From: an uncultured Phycisphaerales bacterium
GTDB taxonomy: Bacteria > Planctomycetota > Phycisphaerae > Sedimentisphaerales > Anaerobacaceae
Direction: 5' to 3'
DNA length: 45,218 bases
Assembly (NCBI GenBank): GCA_937927975.1
Contig: CALEZT010000017.1
Coordinates: 1-45,218, forward strand
Part shown: positions 31,544 through 39,632 of the stretch, piece by piece
Position numbering within the stretch: position 1 is the first letter of the stretch
How the letters are laid out: every line of letters starts with the position of its first letter
The notes under the pieces: generated by a model
Database searches by the model: none
Told to the model about the DNA's origin: nothing
Seen by the model: only the letters and a program-made list of their open reading frames with translations
Made by a program: the position numbers and the translations under genes

Positions 31544-32305
31544 TCACGCCGCGGCCTGGATGATCTTCACAAAGTCCTCGACCTTCAGGCTGGCGCCGCC
31601 AACCAGGAGACCGTCCACATCCTTCTGACCCATCAGTTCCTTGGCGTTGGCGGCATTGGCCGAACCGCCATAGAGGATGCGGGTCTCCTCGGCCAGCTTC
31701 GCACTGTACATCTGAGCCAGCAGGCCGCGGATGAACACATGCACATCCTGCGCCTGCTGCGGGGTGGCGGTCCGGCCGGTGCCGATCGCCCAAACCGGCT
31801 CGTATGCGATCGTCACGGCCGCCATCTTGTCGGTGCCCAGGCCCGCCAGGCCGGCCTTGAGGTTCCGCGCGACCACCGCTTCCGTCTGGCCGGCGTCGCG
31901 TTCCGCGAGCAATTCGCCCACGCAGAGGATGGGCAGCAGTCCGGCGCTGATCGCAGCGGTCACCTTCTTGCCCACGAACTCGTCGGATTCGCCCAAGACG
32001 TGGCGACGCTCAGAGTGCCCGCACAGGACGTAGGTGCAGCCGACGTCCTTGAGCATCGCCGGGCTGATCTCGCCGGTGAAGGCGCCCTTGGCCTCGACGT
32101 ACAGGTCCTGAGCTCCGACCGCGACGCCGCTGGAGCTTACCGCCTTGACGACCGACGGCAAATACACGAACGGCGGAATCACGGCCACATCGACCTTCTC
32201 GCCGGCCAGGCCCGAAGCGCCTTTGGCGACTCCCTGAGCCAATTCCACGCTGGAGCGGCTGTCCGTGTTCATCTTCCAGTTGCCGGCTACGAACGGTTTT
32301 CTCAT
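31544..32305 (-). CDS. tpiA: Triosephosphate isomerase
   Basis: 253 aa (beta/alpha)8 enzyme. FVAGNWKMN (catalytic Lys), CGHSERRHVLGE (His), IAYEPVWAIGTG (Glu and the flexible loop), ILYGGSANAAN and VDGLLVGGASL (phosphate site). Interconverts dihydroxyacetone phosphate and glyceraldehyde 3-phosphate. The only conventional glycolytic enzyme in the window besides the permuted enolase. Confidence 0.96.
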   Translation of the reverse strand: MRKPFVAGNWKMNTDSRSSVELAQGVAKGASGLAGEKVDVAVIPPFVYLPSVVKAVSSSGVAVGAQDLYVEAKGAFTGEISPAMLKDVGCTYVLCGHSERRHVLGESDEFVGKKVTAAISAGLLPILCVGELLAERDAGQTEAVVARNLKAGLAGLGTDKMAAVTIAYEPVWAIGTGRTATPQQAQDVHVFIRGLLAQMYSAKLAEETRILYGGSANAANAKELMGQKDVDGLLVGGASLKVEDFVKIIQAAA

Positions 32306-32339
32306 TGTCTTCTCCTATGTCCTTCTAAAGTCGCCAAGA

Positions 32340-32424
32340 TCCCAAAGTGTGAAGTTTGAAGTGTCAGGTTTGAAGAAGGCCCCGTCGCTCCGACTCCAAA
32401 CTTCGCACTTCACACTTCCAACTC
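32340..32424. repeat. Inverted AAGTGTGAAGTTTGAAG repeat between pheA and tpiA
   Basis: Left arm near 32346-32375 and right arm near 32396-32424 are imperfect reverse complements made of GAAGTTTGAAG / CTTCACACTTC words. A second member of the family follows tRNA-Ser at 39536-39632. Non-coding. Confidence 0.75.
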
Positions 32425-33495
32425 CTACAGCACTTCCTTGGCCCGAGGGAAGCTGCCGAGCACCGAAAGCTGGAGGCAGTGCTGCTTGGCCTCTTCCAGG
32501 CCGACCTGCACCCGCTCTTCCGTTCGGTGGCCGAGGAAGTCCACGAGGAAATGATATTCCCACTCCCGTTTTTTGCTCGGCCGGGATTCGATGTTGGTCA
32601 GATTGATATTGTGCCTCTTGAACGTTTCCAGCACGTCGGCCAGGGCGCCCGCCTTGTGCGCGGTGCTGAACACGATCGACGTCTTGTCTTCGCCGGTCGG
32701 CCGGGCGTCCTCGCGACTGACCACCAGGAACCGCGTCACGTTGTTGGCGATGTCCTCGATGTTCTCGCAGACGACGTTGAGCCCGTACAGTTCCGCAGCC
32801 ACCCGCGAGCCGATGGCGGCCGAATAGGACTCTTCCGCAGCCATCTGCGCCGCCTTGGCCGACGACGCCACCGCGATGGTGTTGGTCTCCTTGAACGTCG
32901 ACGACAGCCAGTTGCGGCACTGAGAGAACACCTCGGGCTTCGAGTAGATCTTCTCGATCTCCTCCAGCGTGCAGTTGGCCAGCAGATTGTGGTGGATCGT
33001 CATCACGACCTCGGCGCAGACCTTCACGTCCGTGTCGATCAGGGCATCCAGAGTCTCGATGACGCCGCCGCCGGTGGAGTTCTCGACCGGCACGATGCCC
33101 AGGTCGCAGTGGTTCTTGCTGATCTCGTCGAAGATGCTGCGGATGTCCGCCAGGGGCTCGTACTCGACGCTCCGTCCGAACTTCAGCAAAGCCGCAGTGT
33201 GACTGAAGCTGCCGCCGGGACCCAGGTACGCGATCCGCGGCCTCTTCTCCAGCACGAAAGACCCGCTCATCATCTCCCGCCAGATCGCCACCAGCGTCCG
33301 GTCGGGCAACGGCCCCTGGTTGGCTTTCACGATCTTGTCGAGCACCTGCTTTTCGCGGTCCGGCGCATAGATCGGCCGATCACTCTGCGCTTTGAGCTTG
33401 CCGATCTCCACGACCACGCGGGCCCGCTCATTGAGCAGGCTCACCAGCTCGATGTCGATTTCGTCGATGCGTTTTCTCAGTTCATCCAGCGACAT
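32425..33495 (-). CDS. pheA: Chorismate mutase/prephenate dehydratase (P-protein)
   Basis: 356 aa from the ATG at 33495; the longer frame to 33600 is basic and not conserved. Three domains: AroQ chorismate mutase (1-90: LRKRIDEIDIELVSLLNERA), prephenate dehydratase (92-270: IAYLGPGGSFSHTAALLKFG, VPVENSTGGGVIETLD, with TRFLVV near its end) and a C-terminal ACT domain (275-350: TSIVFSTAHKAGALADVLE, LTNIESRPSKKREWEYHFLVD) that senses phenylalanine. It makes phenylpyruvate for phenylalanine synthesis. Probably feedback-controlled through the ACT ESRP motif. Confidence 0.95.
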   Translation of the reverse strand: MSLDELRKRIDEIDIELVSLLNERARVVVEIGKLKAQSDRPIYAPDREKQVLDKIVKANQGPLPDRTLVAIWREMMSGSFVLEKRPRIAYLGPGGSFSHTAALLKFGRSVEYEPLADIRSIFDEISKNHCDLGIVPVENSTGGGVIETLDALIDTDVKVCAEVVMTIHHNLLANCTLEEIEKIYSKPEVFSQCRNWLSSTFKETNTIAVASSAKAAQMAAEESYSAAIGSRVAAELYGLNVVCENIEDIANNVTRFLVVSREDARPTGEDKTSIVFSTAHKAGALADVLETFKRHNINLTNIESRPSKKREWEYHFLVDFLGHRTEERVQVGLEEAKQHCLQLSVLGSFPRAKEVL

Positions 33496-33666
33496 AACAC
33501 CAACCAAACACCGCCGCCACGGTCCGGCGGCAGCCTTTCTGCGCGTTCCCAAAGCCCTGGCGTCCCGGCCCGCCTTCGTAAAAACTCTCTTTCTTAGCAC
33601 AATCAGCAGGCCTCGTCAACGAATTTCGCCTTCCGTCGCAAGATTGTGTTTGTCGGGCGAAAACGG

Positions 33667-33696
33667 TTGACCGGACGGGCCCCACGCTGATATCTT
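33667..33696 (+). promoter_or_regulatory. Sigma-70-type promoter of ogt
   Basis: TTGACC (33667-33672), 18 bp spacer, TATCTT (33691-33696), 29 bp before the ATG. Confidence 0.5.
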
Positions 33697-33725
33697 GCGA
33701 CGAACCGAGAAATGGGAGGCCATGA

Positions 33726-34286
33726 ATGTTGTACTACACGGTTTTTCGGACGCAGTGGGGCTATTTCGCCTTTGCCGGCGCGGACGACGCCGTCAGCCGG
33801 ACGTTCCTGCCTGTGGCGGACCGCCAAGCGGCCGAACGCGGTCTGCTCTGGGGCCTCGGTCCGGCCGCCCACGACGTTCGATTCAGCCAGGGGTACCTTG
33901 CGGACCTCCAGGAGCAGATCGTCGCCTACTTCGAAGGACAGACCGTCGATTTCAGCATCGATCCGCCGGTCGACCTGGACCACGCCAGCCCGTTCGGTCA
34001 GAAGGTCCTGGCGGCCTGTCGAACCATACCTCTTGGCTGCAAAATGACTTACAGCGATCTGGCCAGACAGGTGGGCTGCCCCGCGGCCGCCCGCGCCGTC
34101 GGCGGCGTCATGGCGGCCAACCCGATCCCGCTGATCGTCCCCTGCCACCGGGTCCTCCGCACCGACGGCGGCCTGGGCGGTTTCTCCGCCCCCGGCGGAA
34201 CCGCCATCAAACAGCGTCTGCTCGAACACGAGCAAGCGATTCGTCCACGACATCCCGAGGGCCGGCTCGCCCGTCCTCTCTCATGA
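33726..34286 (+). CDS. ogt: Methylated-DNA-protein-cysteine methyltransferase
   Basis: 186 aa suicidal DNA-repair protein removing alkyl groups from O6-guanine. Active site IPLIVPCHRVLRTDGGLGGF; the helix-turn-helix region TYSDLARQVGCPAAARAVGG holds the arginine finger; FGQKVLAACRTIPLG precedes it. The N-terminal half is the usual divergent domain. It is followed 36 bp later by the MFS gene, probably co-transcribed. Confidence 0.93.
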   Translation: MLYYTVFRTQWGYFAFAGADDAVSRTFLPVADRQAAERGLLWGLGPAAHDVRFSQGYLADLQEQIVAYFEGQTVDFSIDPPVDLDHASPFGQKVLAACRTIPLGCKMTYSDLARQVGCPAAARAVGGVMAANPIPLIVPCHRVLRTDGGLGGFSAPGGTAIKQRLLEHEQAIRPRHPEGRLARPLS

Positions 34287-34322
34287 ACTGATTCCCCCCC
34301 GCGCATCCTGGAGACCGACCGC

Positions 34323-35615
34323 ATGGAAAAACGAACCCCCTTCCCCCCAGTGTTCTGGGTTGCCAACACCGTGGAAGTCCTGGAGCGATTCGCCTACTAC
34401 GGGATCTACATGGGCTTCGCCATCTACATGAGCGAGCACCTGGGTTTCAGCATGAGCCAGCTCGGGGTCACGCGGACCATATTCCTTCTGTTCTCCTACC
34501 TCATCCCGGTCGTCTCCGGCACGTTCGCCGACCGGTTCGGCTTCAAGAAGGTGCTCATCGTCTCCTACCTGGCCTATCTTCCTTCGATCCTCCTGCTGCT
34601 CCTGACCAAGTCCTATTCCGGGATCGTCCTGACCATGCTGAGCATCGGCCTGGCCGCGGGGATCTTCAAGCCTCTGATCTCCGGCACGGTCCGCGCCGTG
34701 ACCGACGGTACGAACAAAACCCTGGGGTTTGCGATCTTCTACGCCATGGTCAACGTGGGCGCCTCGTTCGGCCCGATCGTCGCAGGAAGGCTGCGGGTCA
34801 TCTCCTGGAACTACGCCTTTGGCGTCGCGGCGCTGGCCATCGGACTGATGCTCGTCATCACGATCCTGTTCTACAAGGAGCCACCCCGACAGACGGAAGG
34901 AGCCACCCTGGGACGCAAACTCAAGGAGATCGGCACCACCCTGGCGGACGTGCGGTTCTCGACGTTCCTCGTCCTGCTGGGCGTTTTCTTCTGGCTGCCC
35001 TTCTGGGCGTTCTTCAACCTATGCGCCCTGTATGTTGAGAAAGCCACCGACACCGCTCTGTTGTACCGGAGCATCCAGAGCGTGTTCGGAACGACCTTCG
35101 CCAACCTCTTTTCCGCGGAGGGCACTGACGGCATCCGGCGCGTCCTGGGCGAGACCATCTCCCACACCGGCTACATCATCATGATCTTCCAGCTCCCGGT
35201 CTCGCGGATCGTGGAGAAAACCCGCGCCATTCCCGCTTTCCTCTGGGGCCTGGTCATCGCGGCCGGCGGCTTCGTGGTCCTGGGTCTTGCCGCCGTGTCC
35301 TCCTCGTCGCTGGTATTCCTGGGCATCGCCTTGTTCGCCGTCGGGGAGATGATCTCCTCGCCGCGAATCCAGGAGTACATCACCTGGATCGCGCCCAAGG
35401 AAAAGGCTGGCTTATACATGGGGTCGAACTTCCTGGCCACCGCCATCGGCGGCCTGCTCAGCGGCATCACCTACGACCCGCTCTACGGCTACTTCCAAAG
35501 CCAAGGCCACCCCGAGTACATCTGGTACGCCCTGACCGCGAACGTGCTCCTGGGCATCGCAGCGATCTACCTGTTCACCAGGATCGCAGGCGAATTCCAC
35601 GAGCAAAAGGAATAG
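34323..35615 (+). CDS. POT-like MFS transporter
   Basis: 430 aa, about 12 TMs. The N-terminus EVLERFAYYGIYMGFAIYMS matches the ExxERFxYYG motif of proton-coupled oligopeptide transporters, and GTFADRFGFKKVL is the MFS loop 2-3 motif. Loops between helices 6 and 7 are longer than usual (TLGRKLKEIGTTLADVRFST). Substrate uncertain: peptides are the family guess, but the sequence is shorter than typical PTR2 members. Confidence 0.82.
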   Translation: MEKRTPFPPVFWVANTVEVLERFAYYGIYMGFAIYMSEHLGFSMSQLGVTRTIFLLFSYLIPVVSGTFADRFGFKKVLIVSYLAYLPSILLLLLTKSYSGIVLTMLSIGLAAGIFKPLISGTVRAVTDGTNKTLGFAIFYAMVNVGASFGPIVAGRLRVISWNYAFGVAALAIGLMLVITILFYKEPPRQTEGATLGRKLKEIGTTLADVRFSTFLVLLGVFFWLPFWAFFNLCALYVEKATDTALLYRSIQSVFGTTFANLFSAEGTDGIRRVLGETISHTGYIIMIFQLPVSRIVEKTRAIPAFLWGLVIAAGGFVVLGLAAVSSSSLVFLGIALFAVGEMISSPRIQEYITWIAPKEKAGLYMGSNFLATAIGGLLSGITYDPLYGYFQSQGHPEYIWYALTANVLLGIAAIYLFTRIAGEFHEQKE

Positions 35616-36284
35616 GCTTTCGACGAGTATCGAAAGCGGAATGGAACGGAGTTCCGGCGCTTCGCGACGCGCGTCTATCGCTTTGGGCCTCCAGCATGGT
35701 GTGGGAGTGAAACACTTCTCCCGAGGGCGTGCGCAGCACCCCTTTCGCTGGTGGCCTGAAAGCGACAAACTCCCCGAGCAGGGGTGCATGACCGTTCCTG
35801 CGAAGGGGCCCGGCCGGATGGAACTACGAAATGGAGGAAGGGACGGACAGATCCGGAGTCCGGCGGCCCGCCGCCTCGCGACGGGCCGTCGGGCATTTTG
35901 CGCTTTTCGCCAATGGCATGATTTGGGAAGAGAACAGCCGACCCTTGCCCGCTCAAGGGCGATGCGCAGCATCGTTCTCGTGCTGCTGGCCCAAAGCGCA
36001 AGATGCCGGGGTGTCAGGGGCGGAGCCCCTGGGAGTCTTCGTATGCCTTCCCTGTAGACCTCGCGAGTATCCCCCCTCGAACGCGACCCGCTCACGATGT
36101 TCGCGCAACTACGGTCATGCCCCCCCCCCGAGCAGGTCCGCTTCGGACCTGCATTGCATTTGCGCCGCTCGCGGAATACAATGGGAGAAGGCGTTGAGGG
36201 CCGAAGGACAAATCAGACTCCCGCGTTCGGGCGTCACGTTCTCCGGCTTTCCCACGAGACTGATTTGTTGCGGAGTGGAGACAA
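35616..36284. other. Repeat-rich intergenic region
   Basis: About 670 bp without a credible gene. It contains a CAGGGGC-GGA-GCCCCTG hairpin (36015-36031) preceded by GGCCCAAAGCGCAAGATGCC, the mirror version of the element at 38658-38703, and a run of nine C at 36121. The reading frames here encode low-complexity Arg/Ser/Pro strings. Confidence 0.6.
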
Positions 36285-37121
36285 ATGAAGCTCACCCACG
36301 ATTCGAACGGCAGGCGATTCGTCCCTCGGATCACGATCCTCCTTCTCTCATGCGTCTTTGCCCGCGGCGGGGTCTGCGACGTTCCAAGCCCGCCGCCGCT
36401 TATCATCGTATACGGCGACGAAAATCCTCCTGTCAATTACGTCACCGTAGTCGTCACCAATCCTCGAAGAGACGTGGCCATGCAAATAACCTCCCTGGAA
36501 TTCGAGGGGCAGTTGCCCGAACAGCGGTACTTCCTCCATGGCGTGTATGGACGTATTTGGAGAGAAGGCGCCAACTACGAGCATTCCGAATGGTCTCAAG
36601 AGCTTTCTCGGCCGGTAAGCACTTGTTTTCTGTTGCCCGGGCAATCTGCGAGTTGGAAGCGTCCCATGAATGTCCGGAAGACCGGCTATCAAGCCAAGAC
36701 TCAGTGGTGGGAGGTTCGAACGGAGGACCTGAGTCGGTCCGTCTGGTTCGAATCACACCGGAAGGAGAGGACGTTGAACACCGTGTACGTGCCGCTCTCC
36801 CAAGATCAGGAAGGTCGATACAGCAACATCACGGCGGGAAAAGGCGTCACCCCCAAGGTCATCCTGGAAGGACAATTCGCACGCCGTGACGCCGACGTGA
36901 ACGTGCCGCACGCGCTCACGAATCCGGGGAGATTCGCTTGGCCCGCCGACGTCCCGGAGGAAAGCCTGCGCCTGCATATCGAGCCAATTTCAGATGCAGT
37001 TCTCGTGACTCAAGACAGAGCAGTTCTACAGAAATTCAACAGGCCATTGAAGCAATATGAAGATATCGCAAGCCCGGATATGTCCGCAAATGCAGGGGCC
37101 GGGACCGGATCGATCTGGACC
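36285..37121 (+). pseudogene. Exported hypothetical protein without its own stop codon
   Basis: Starts with ATG after GGAGTGGAGA and a signal peptide (ITILLLSCVFARGGVC). About 250 plausible residues follow (VTVVVTNPRRDVAMQITSLE, SWKRPMNVRKTGYQ, VTPKVILEGQFARRD), possibly a beta-rich secreted domain. No stop appears before the frame enters the antisense of the convergent deacetylase gene; it stays open to 38210. The natural 3' end therefore seems lost, perhaps through a deletion that brought in the deacetylase gene. If translated it would give a 641-residue protein with a nonsense C-terminal half. I recognise no family. Confidence 0.45.
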
Positions 37122-38093
37122 CTAGCGTCTTGCGGCATCGCGACGCTGTTTCAGTTCTCGCCAGGTGGTCAGGACGATTCCCTGGTCCTTGATGAAGGAT
37201 CGGATGTCGGGATCGAGCATCAGGTTCAGCTCCGCCTGGCGGGCGGGGCCGGAGCCGGAGATGTGCTGGAAGACCTCCGTCGTGGCCGTGCAGTGGACGA
37301 TGATCTGCGTCACGCCGGGCTTCATCGTGCCGAGCAATTCCATCAACTCGCGTTTGCGGCCCTCGTAATCGCTCGCTCTCGTAGGCGAGGTCACGAGGTC
37401 GTCGAGCACCGGAAGGCCCGCGTTCCAGACGCCCTGGGCCAGGACCATGAGCATCGGTCGAAACGCCCCGACCTCTCCGCCCACGTGCTGGAGGTGGCCG
37501 CCGAAGATCATGACCGGGATCTTCTTCTCGATCCCCAGTTTCACGTACCGCTCGATGAACGGCAGTTGGAAGCACGTGCCCATGTGGCTGTCGAGGTGGG
37601 TCGGCTGGATGCCCATGGCCAGGGCCTTGTCGAGCTGGGCCCGGATCTCGGTCTCGAACTCGTCGGGCGAGCCGTTGGAAACCGCCTGCTCGACGCCCCG
37701 CCAGAGGTAGCCCTGTGGATCGACCAGGCCCGGGACGACCGAGCGGCCCGCGACCGGACCCCAGCGGTAGTTCTTCCATTCGGCCGTGAGCGTCAGGTGG
37801 ACGCCGACGTCGATCTGCGGATGCTCCTGCACATACGCCGCGAACTGCGGAACCCAAGGGCACGGCATCATGACGCTCGCCGAGGTCGCGAAGCCCTGTT
37901 CGAGGGCCCGGATGGTCCCCATATTGGAGTCGTACGACATCCCGGCGTCATCGACGTGGAAGATGACCACCCGGGTCCCGCGGGGCCAGCCGAGCCGCTC
38001 GGCGTAGGTGACTTGCTCCGAACCCGCGACGGCATGCCCCGCCGAAACCGCACAGACCACCAGAACTCCGAAGACCAAGTGACTCGCCGGCAT
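37122..38093 (-). CDS. ChbG/YdjC-like carbohydrate deacetylase, exported
   Basis: 323 aa from the ATG at 38093, which has AAGGAG eight bases upstream; a GTG/ATG six codons further up is less likely. Signal peptide LVFGVLVVCAVSAGHAVAG. Family motifs: VVIFHVDDAGMSYDSN (metal-binding Asp), IDVGVHLTLTAEW (HxT), PTHLDSHMGT (His-Asp-Ser-His metal site) and MKPGVTQIIVHC. The family removes acetyl groups from chitooligosaccharides or similar sugars. The signal peptide points to periplasmic action, consistent with polysaccharide use. Confidence 0.87.
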   Translation of the reverse strand: MPASHLVFGVLVVCAVSAGHAVAGSEQVTYAERLGWPRGTRVVIFHVDDAGMSYDSNMGTIRALEQGFATSASVMMPCPWVPQFAAYVQEHPQIDVGVHLTLTAEWKNYRWGPVAGRSVVPGLVDPQGYLWRGVEQAVSNGSPDEFETEIRAQLDKALAMGIQPTHLDSHMGTCFQLPFIERYVKLGIEKKIPVMIFGGHLQHVGGEVGAFRPMLMVLAQGVWNAGLPVLDDLVTSPTRASDYEGRKRELMELLGTMKPGVTQIIVHCTATTEVFQHISGSGPARQAELNLMLDPDIRSFIKDQGIVLTTWRELKQRRDAARR

Positions 38094-38230
38094 TTGATTC
38101 TCCTTTCGCACGTTTGCAGCCGGAGGGAAACGGTGCGTGGTACGCGCCCTACGGATGCGGCCGTGTCTCTTGTAGGGTGCGTATCACGCACCATTCAACC
38201 GTGGGACTGACACACGACCGCCCTCCGGCC

Positions 38231-38614
38231 TCACTGATCCTTATGAGAACCTCCGGCGGCCTGTTTGTCCAGCGATTTCGCCAGCTCGGCCAGGCGGATC
38301 TCCAGCCGCTTGATCTCGCGTTTGATGCTGTTTCTGGCAATCATTTGCCAGGCGAAGACCTTCATCAGACCGACGAACTGGACGAGACAGATGAAGACCG
38401 CCGCGTACAGGATCTGGCTCTTGACTTCCTCGGCGTCGAAGAACCGCACGGCGCTGTAGATCGCCCCGACCATGAAGATCGCACCCCAGATCCAGATGAA
38501 GACCGCGGTGGAGAGCATCCTGCGACTGTAGAAATCGCCGATCATCGCGCGGATCGAGTCCTCGCGGGATGCATCGTACTGATCGTCGAGAATGTTGCGG
38601 ATATCGTTTCTCAT
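38231..38614 (-). CDS. DUF6768-like membrane protein, partner of ECF sigma
   Basis: 127 aa. N-terminal cytosolic part (ILDDQYDASREDSIRAMIGD), two TMs (STAVFIWIWGAIFMVGAIYS; ILYAAVFICLVQFVGLMKVF), then WQMIARNSIKREIKRLEIRL, a conserved basic coiled-coil end. This pattern matches DUF6768 proteins, which are commonly encoded directly after ECF sigma genes in planctomycetes. It may act as a regulator of that sigma factor; this is inferred from position only (96 bp downstream). Confidence 0.75.
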   Translation of the reverse strand: MRNDIRNILDDQYDASREDSIRAMIGDFYSRRMLSTAVFIWIWGAIFMVGAIYSAVRFFDAEEVKSQILYAAVFICLVQFVGLMKVFAWQMIARNSIKREIKRLEIRLAELAKSLDKQAAGGSHKDQ

Positions 38615-38657
38615 TGCATTGTCTCCTTTTCTTCGTTTTCAGCACGCGATCGTCGAT

Positions 38658-38703
38658 CCCAGGGGCTCTGCCCCTGAACCGCTGAGATTTCCCGCTTTGG
38701 GCC
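38658..38703. repeat. CAGGGGC/GCCCCTG hairpin plus TTTCCCGCTTTGGGCC element
   Basis: Hairpin at 38660-38676 followed by TTTCCCGCTTTGGGCC. Close relatives lie at 44958-45005 (same strand) and 35989-36031 (opposite strand). It sits just past the 3' end of the sigma gene. Confidence 0.65.
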
Positions 38704-38710
38704 GGCAGCT

Positions 38711-39259
38711 TCACACGTTCTTGGGTTCTTCCAGCCATAGAGTTCTCAGTTCATTCCGTGCCGCGTGCAGGCGCGACTTGACGGTGCCCTGCGGCACATG
38801 CAGGATTCCCGCGATATCGGCCAGCCCGAACCCCTCCAGGTAGTGGAGCGTCAGGACCGTCCGACTGGAATCCGAGAGCCGGGGCAGGACGCTCTGGAGA
38901 TCCGCCGCCTCGATCGCCGCCTGCTCGTCGGAGCGCCCGTCCTCCGGATCAAGGTCCGGCGGCAATCGCCTGGCCCTGGCGTTTCGCCCGATCCAGTCAT
39001 TGGCTTTGTTTGTCACGATTTGGTACGCCCAGGATGCGAAGCGGGCCGGATCGTGCAGTCGCGAAATGCCTCGAACGATGGCCAGCCAGCTCTCCTGCGT
39101 CACATCCCAGGCGGCCTCCCGGTCGCCCGTCAGCCGCAGGGCGTAGCGCCACAGGCATTTCTGCCACCGAGAGACCAGCTTCTCCATGGCTGCCCGACTA
39201 CCGTCCTGGCAATCCATCACCAGCAGTTCATCAACGAGTTGTTCGCGAGAATCGTTCAT
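38711..39259 (-). CDS. ECF-type RNA polymerase sigma factor
   Basis: 182 aa. Region 2: WRYALRLTGDREAAWDVTQESW, with RFASWAYQIVTNKANDWIG; region 4: LPRLSDSSRTVLTLHYLEGF and ADIAGILHVPQGTVKSRLHAA (helix-turn-helix for the -35 element). No extra domains. A DUF6768-like membrane protein gene follows and probably belongs to the same operon. Classical anti-sigma proteins with a zinc-binding motif are absent nearby. Confidence 0.92.
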   Translation of the reverse strand: MNDSREQLVDELLVMDCQDGSRAAMEKLVSRWQKCLWRYALRLTGDREAAWDVTQESWLAIVRGISRLHDPARFASWAYQIVTNKANDWIGRNARARRLPPDLDPEDGRSDEQAAIEAADLQSVLPRLSDSSRTVLTLHYLEGFGLADIAGILHVPQGTVKSRLHAARNELRTLWLEEPKNV

Positions 39260-39387
39260 CTCTGTCTATCCATTGAGTCTCTCTTACCACCCGCTTGGTT
39301 CACCACCACACAGAAAAACCGCCTTCTTGACACGGATTCGCCACCGAATACCGGCGGCGCCCTCGGCAACGATTTTGCCATTTGGGC

Positions 39388-39416
39388 TTGTCCTTTCCCC
39401 TCTCATGTCGTAGAAT
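39388..39416 (+). promoter_or_regulatory. Promoter of tRNA-Ser
   Basis: TTGTCC (39388-39393), 17 bp spacer, TAGAAT (39411-39416), 30 bp before the tRNA. Confidence 0.6.
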
Positions 39417-39446
39417 CGGGCTTCCAAACGGTTTTGGTTCGCCGTT

Positions 39447-39534
39447 GGAGAGGTGTCCGAGTGGCCTAAGGAGCGGTCTTGGAAAGGCCGTGTAGGGTTT
39501 ATCTCTACCGCGGGTTCGAATCCCGCCCTCTCCG
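39447..39534 (+). tRNA. tRNA-Ser (anticodon GGA)
   Basis: 88 nt class II tRNA. Acceptor GGAGAGG pairs with CCTCTCC; anticodon stem CGGTC/GGCCG with loop TTGGAAA (anticodon GGA, reads UCC/UCU); a long variable arm GTGTAGGGTTTATCTCTACC forms a stem; T arm GCGGG-TTCGAAT-CCCGC. CCA is not encoded. A GAAGTTTGAAG-type repeat follows immediately. Confidence 0.96.
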
Positions 39535-39535
39535 T

Positions 39536-39632
39536 TGGAGAAGTGTGGAGTTTGAAGTGCGAAGTTTGAAGCCAGAAGGTCCGACGTCCATCTCTTCACT
39601 TGAAACTTGACACTCCAGACTTGAGACTTCCT
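39536..39632. repeat. Inverted GAAGTGTGGAGTTTGAAG repeat after tRNA-Ser
   Basis: Second member of the repeat family at 32340-32424: left arm GAAGTGTGGAGTTTGAAGTG, right arm CACTTGAAACTTGACACTCC. It fills the space between the tRNA and the next start codon, so it may end the tRNA transcript or be a landing site for repeat spread. Confidence 0.7.
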
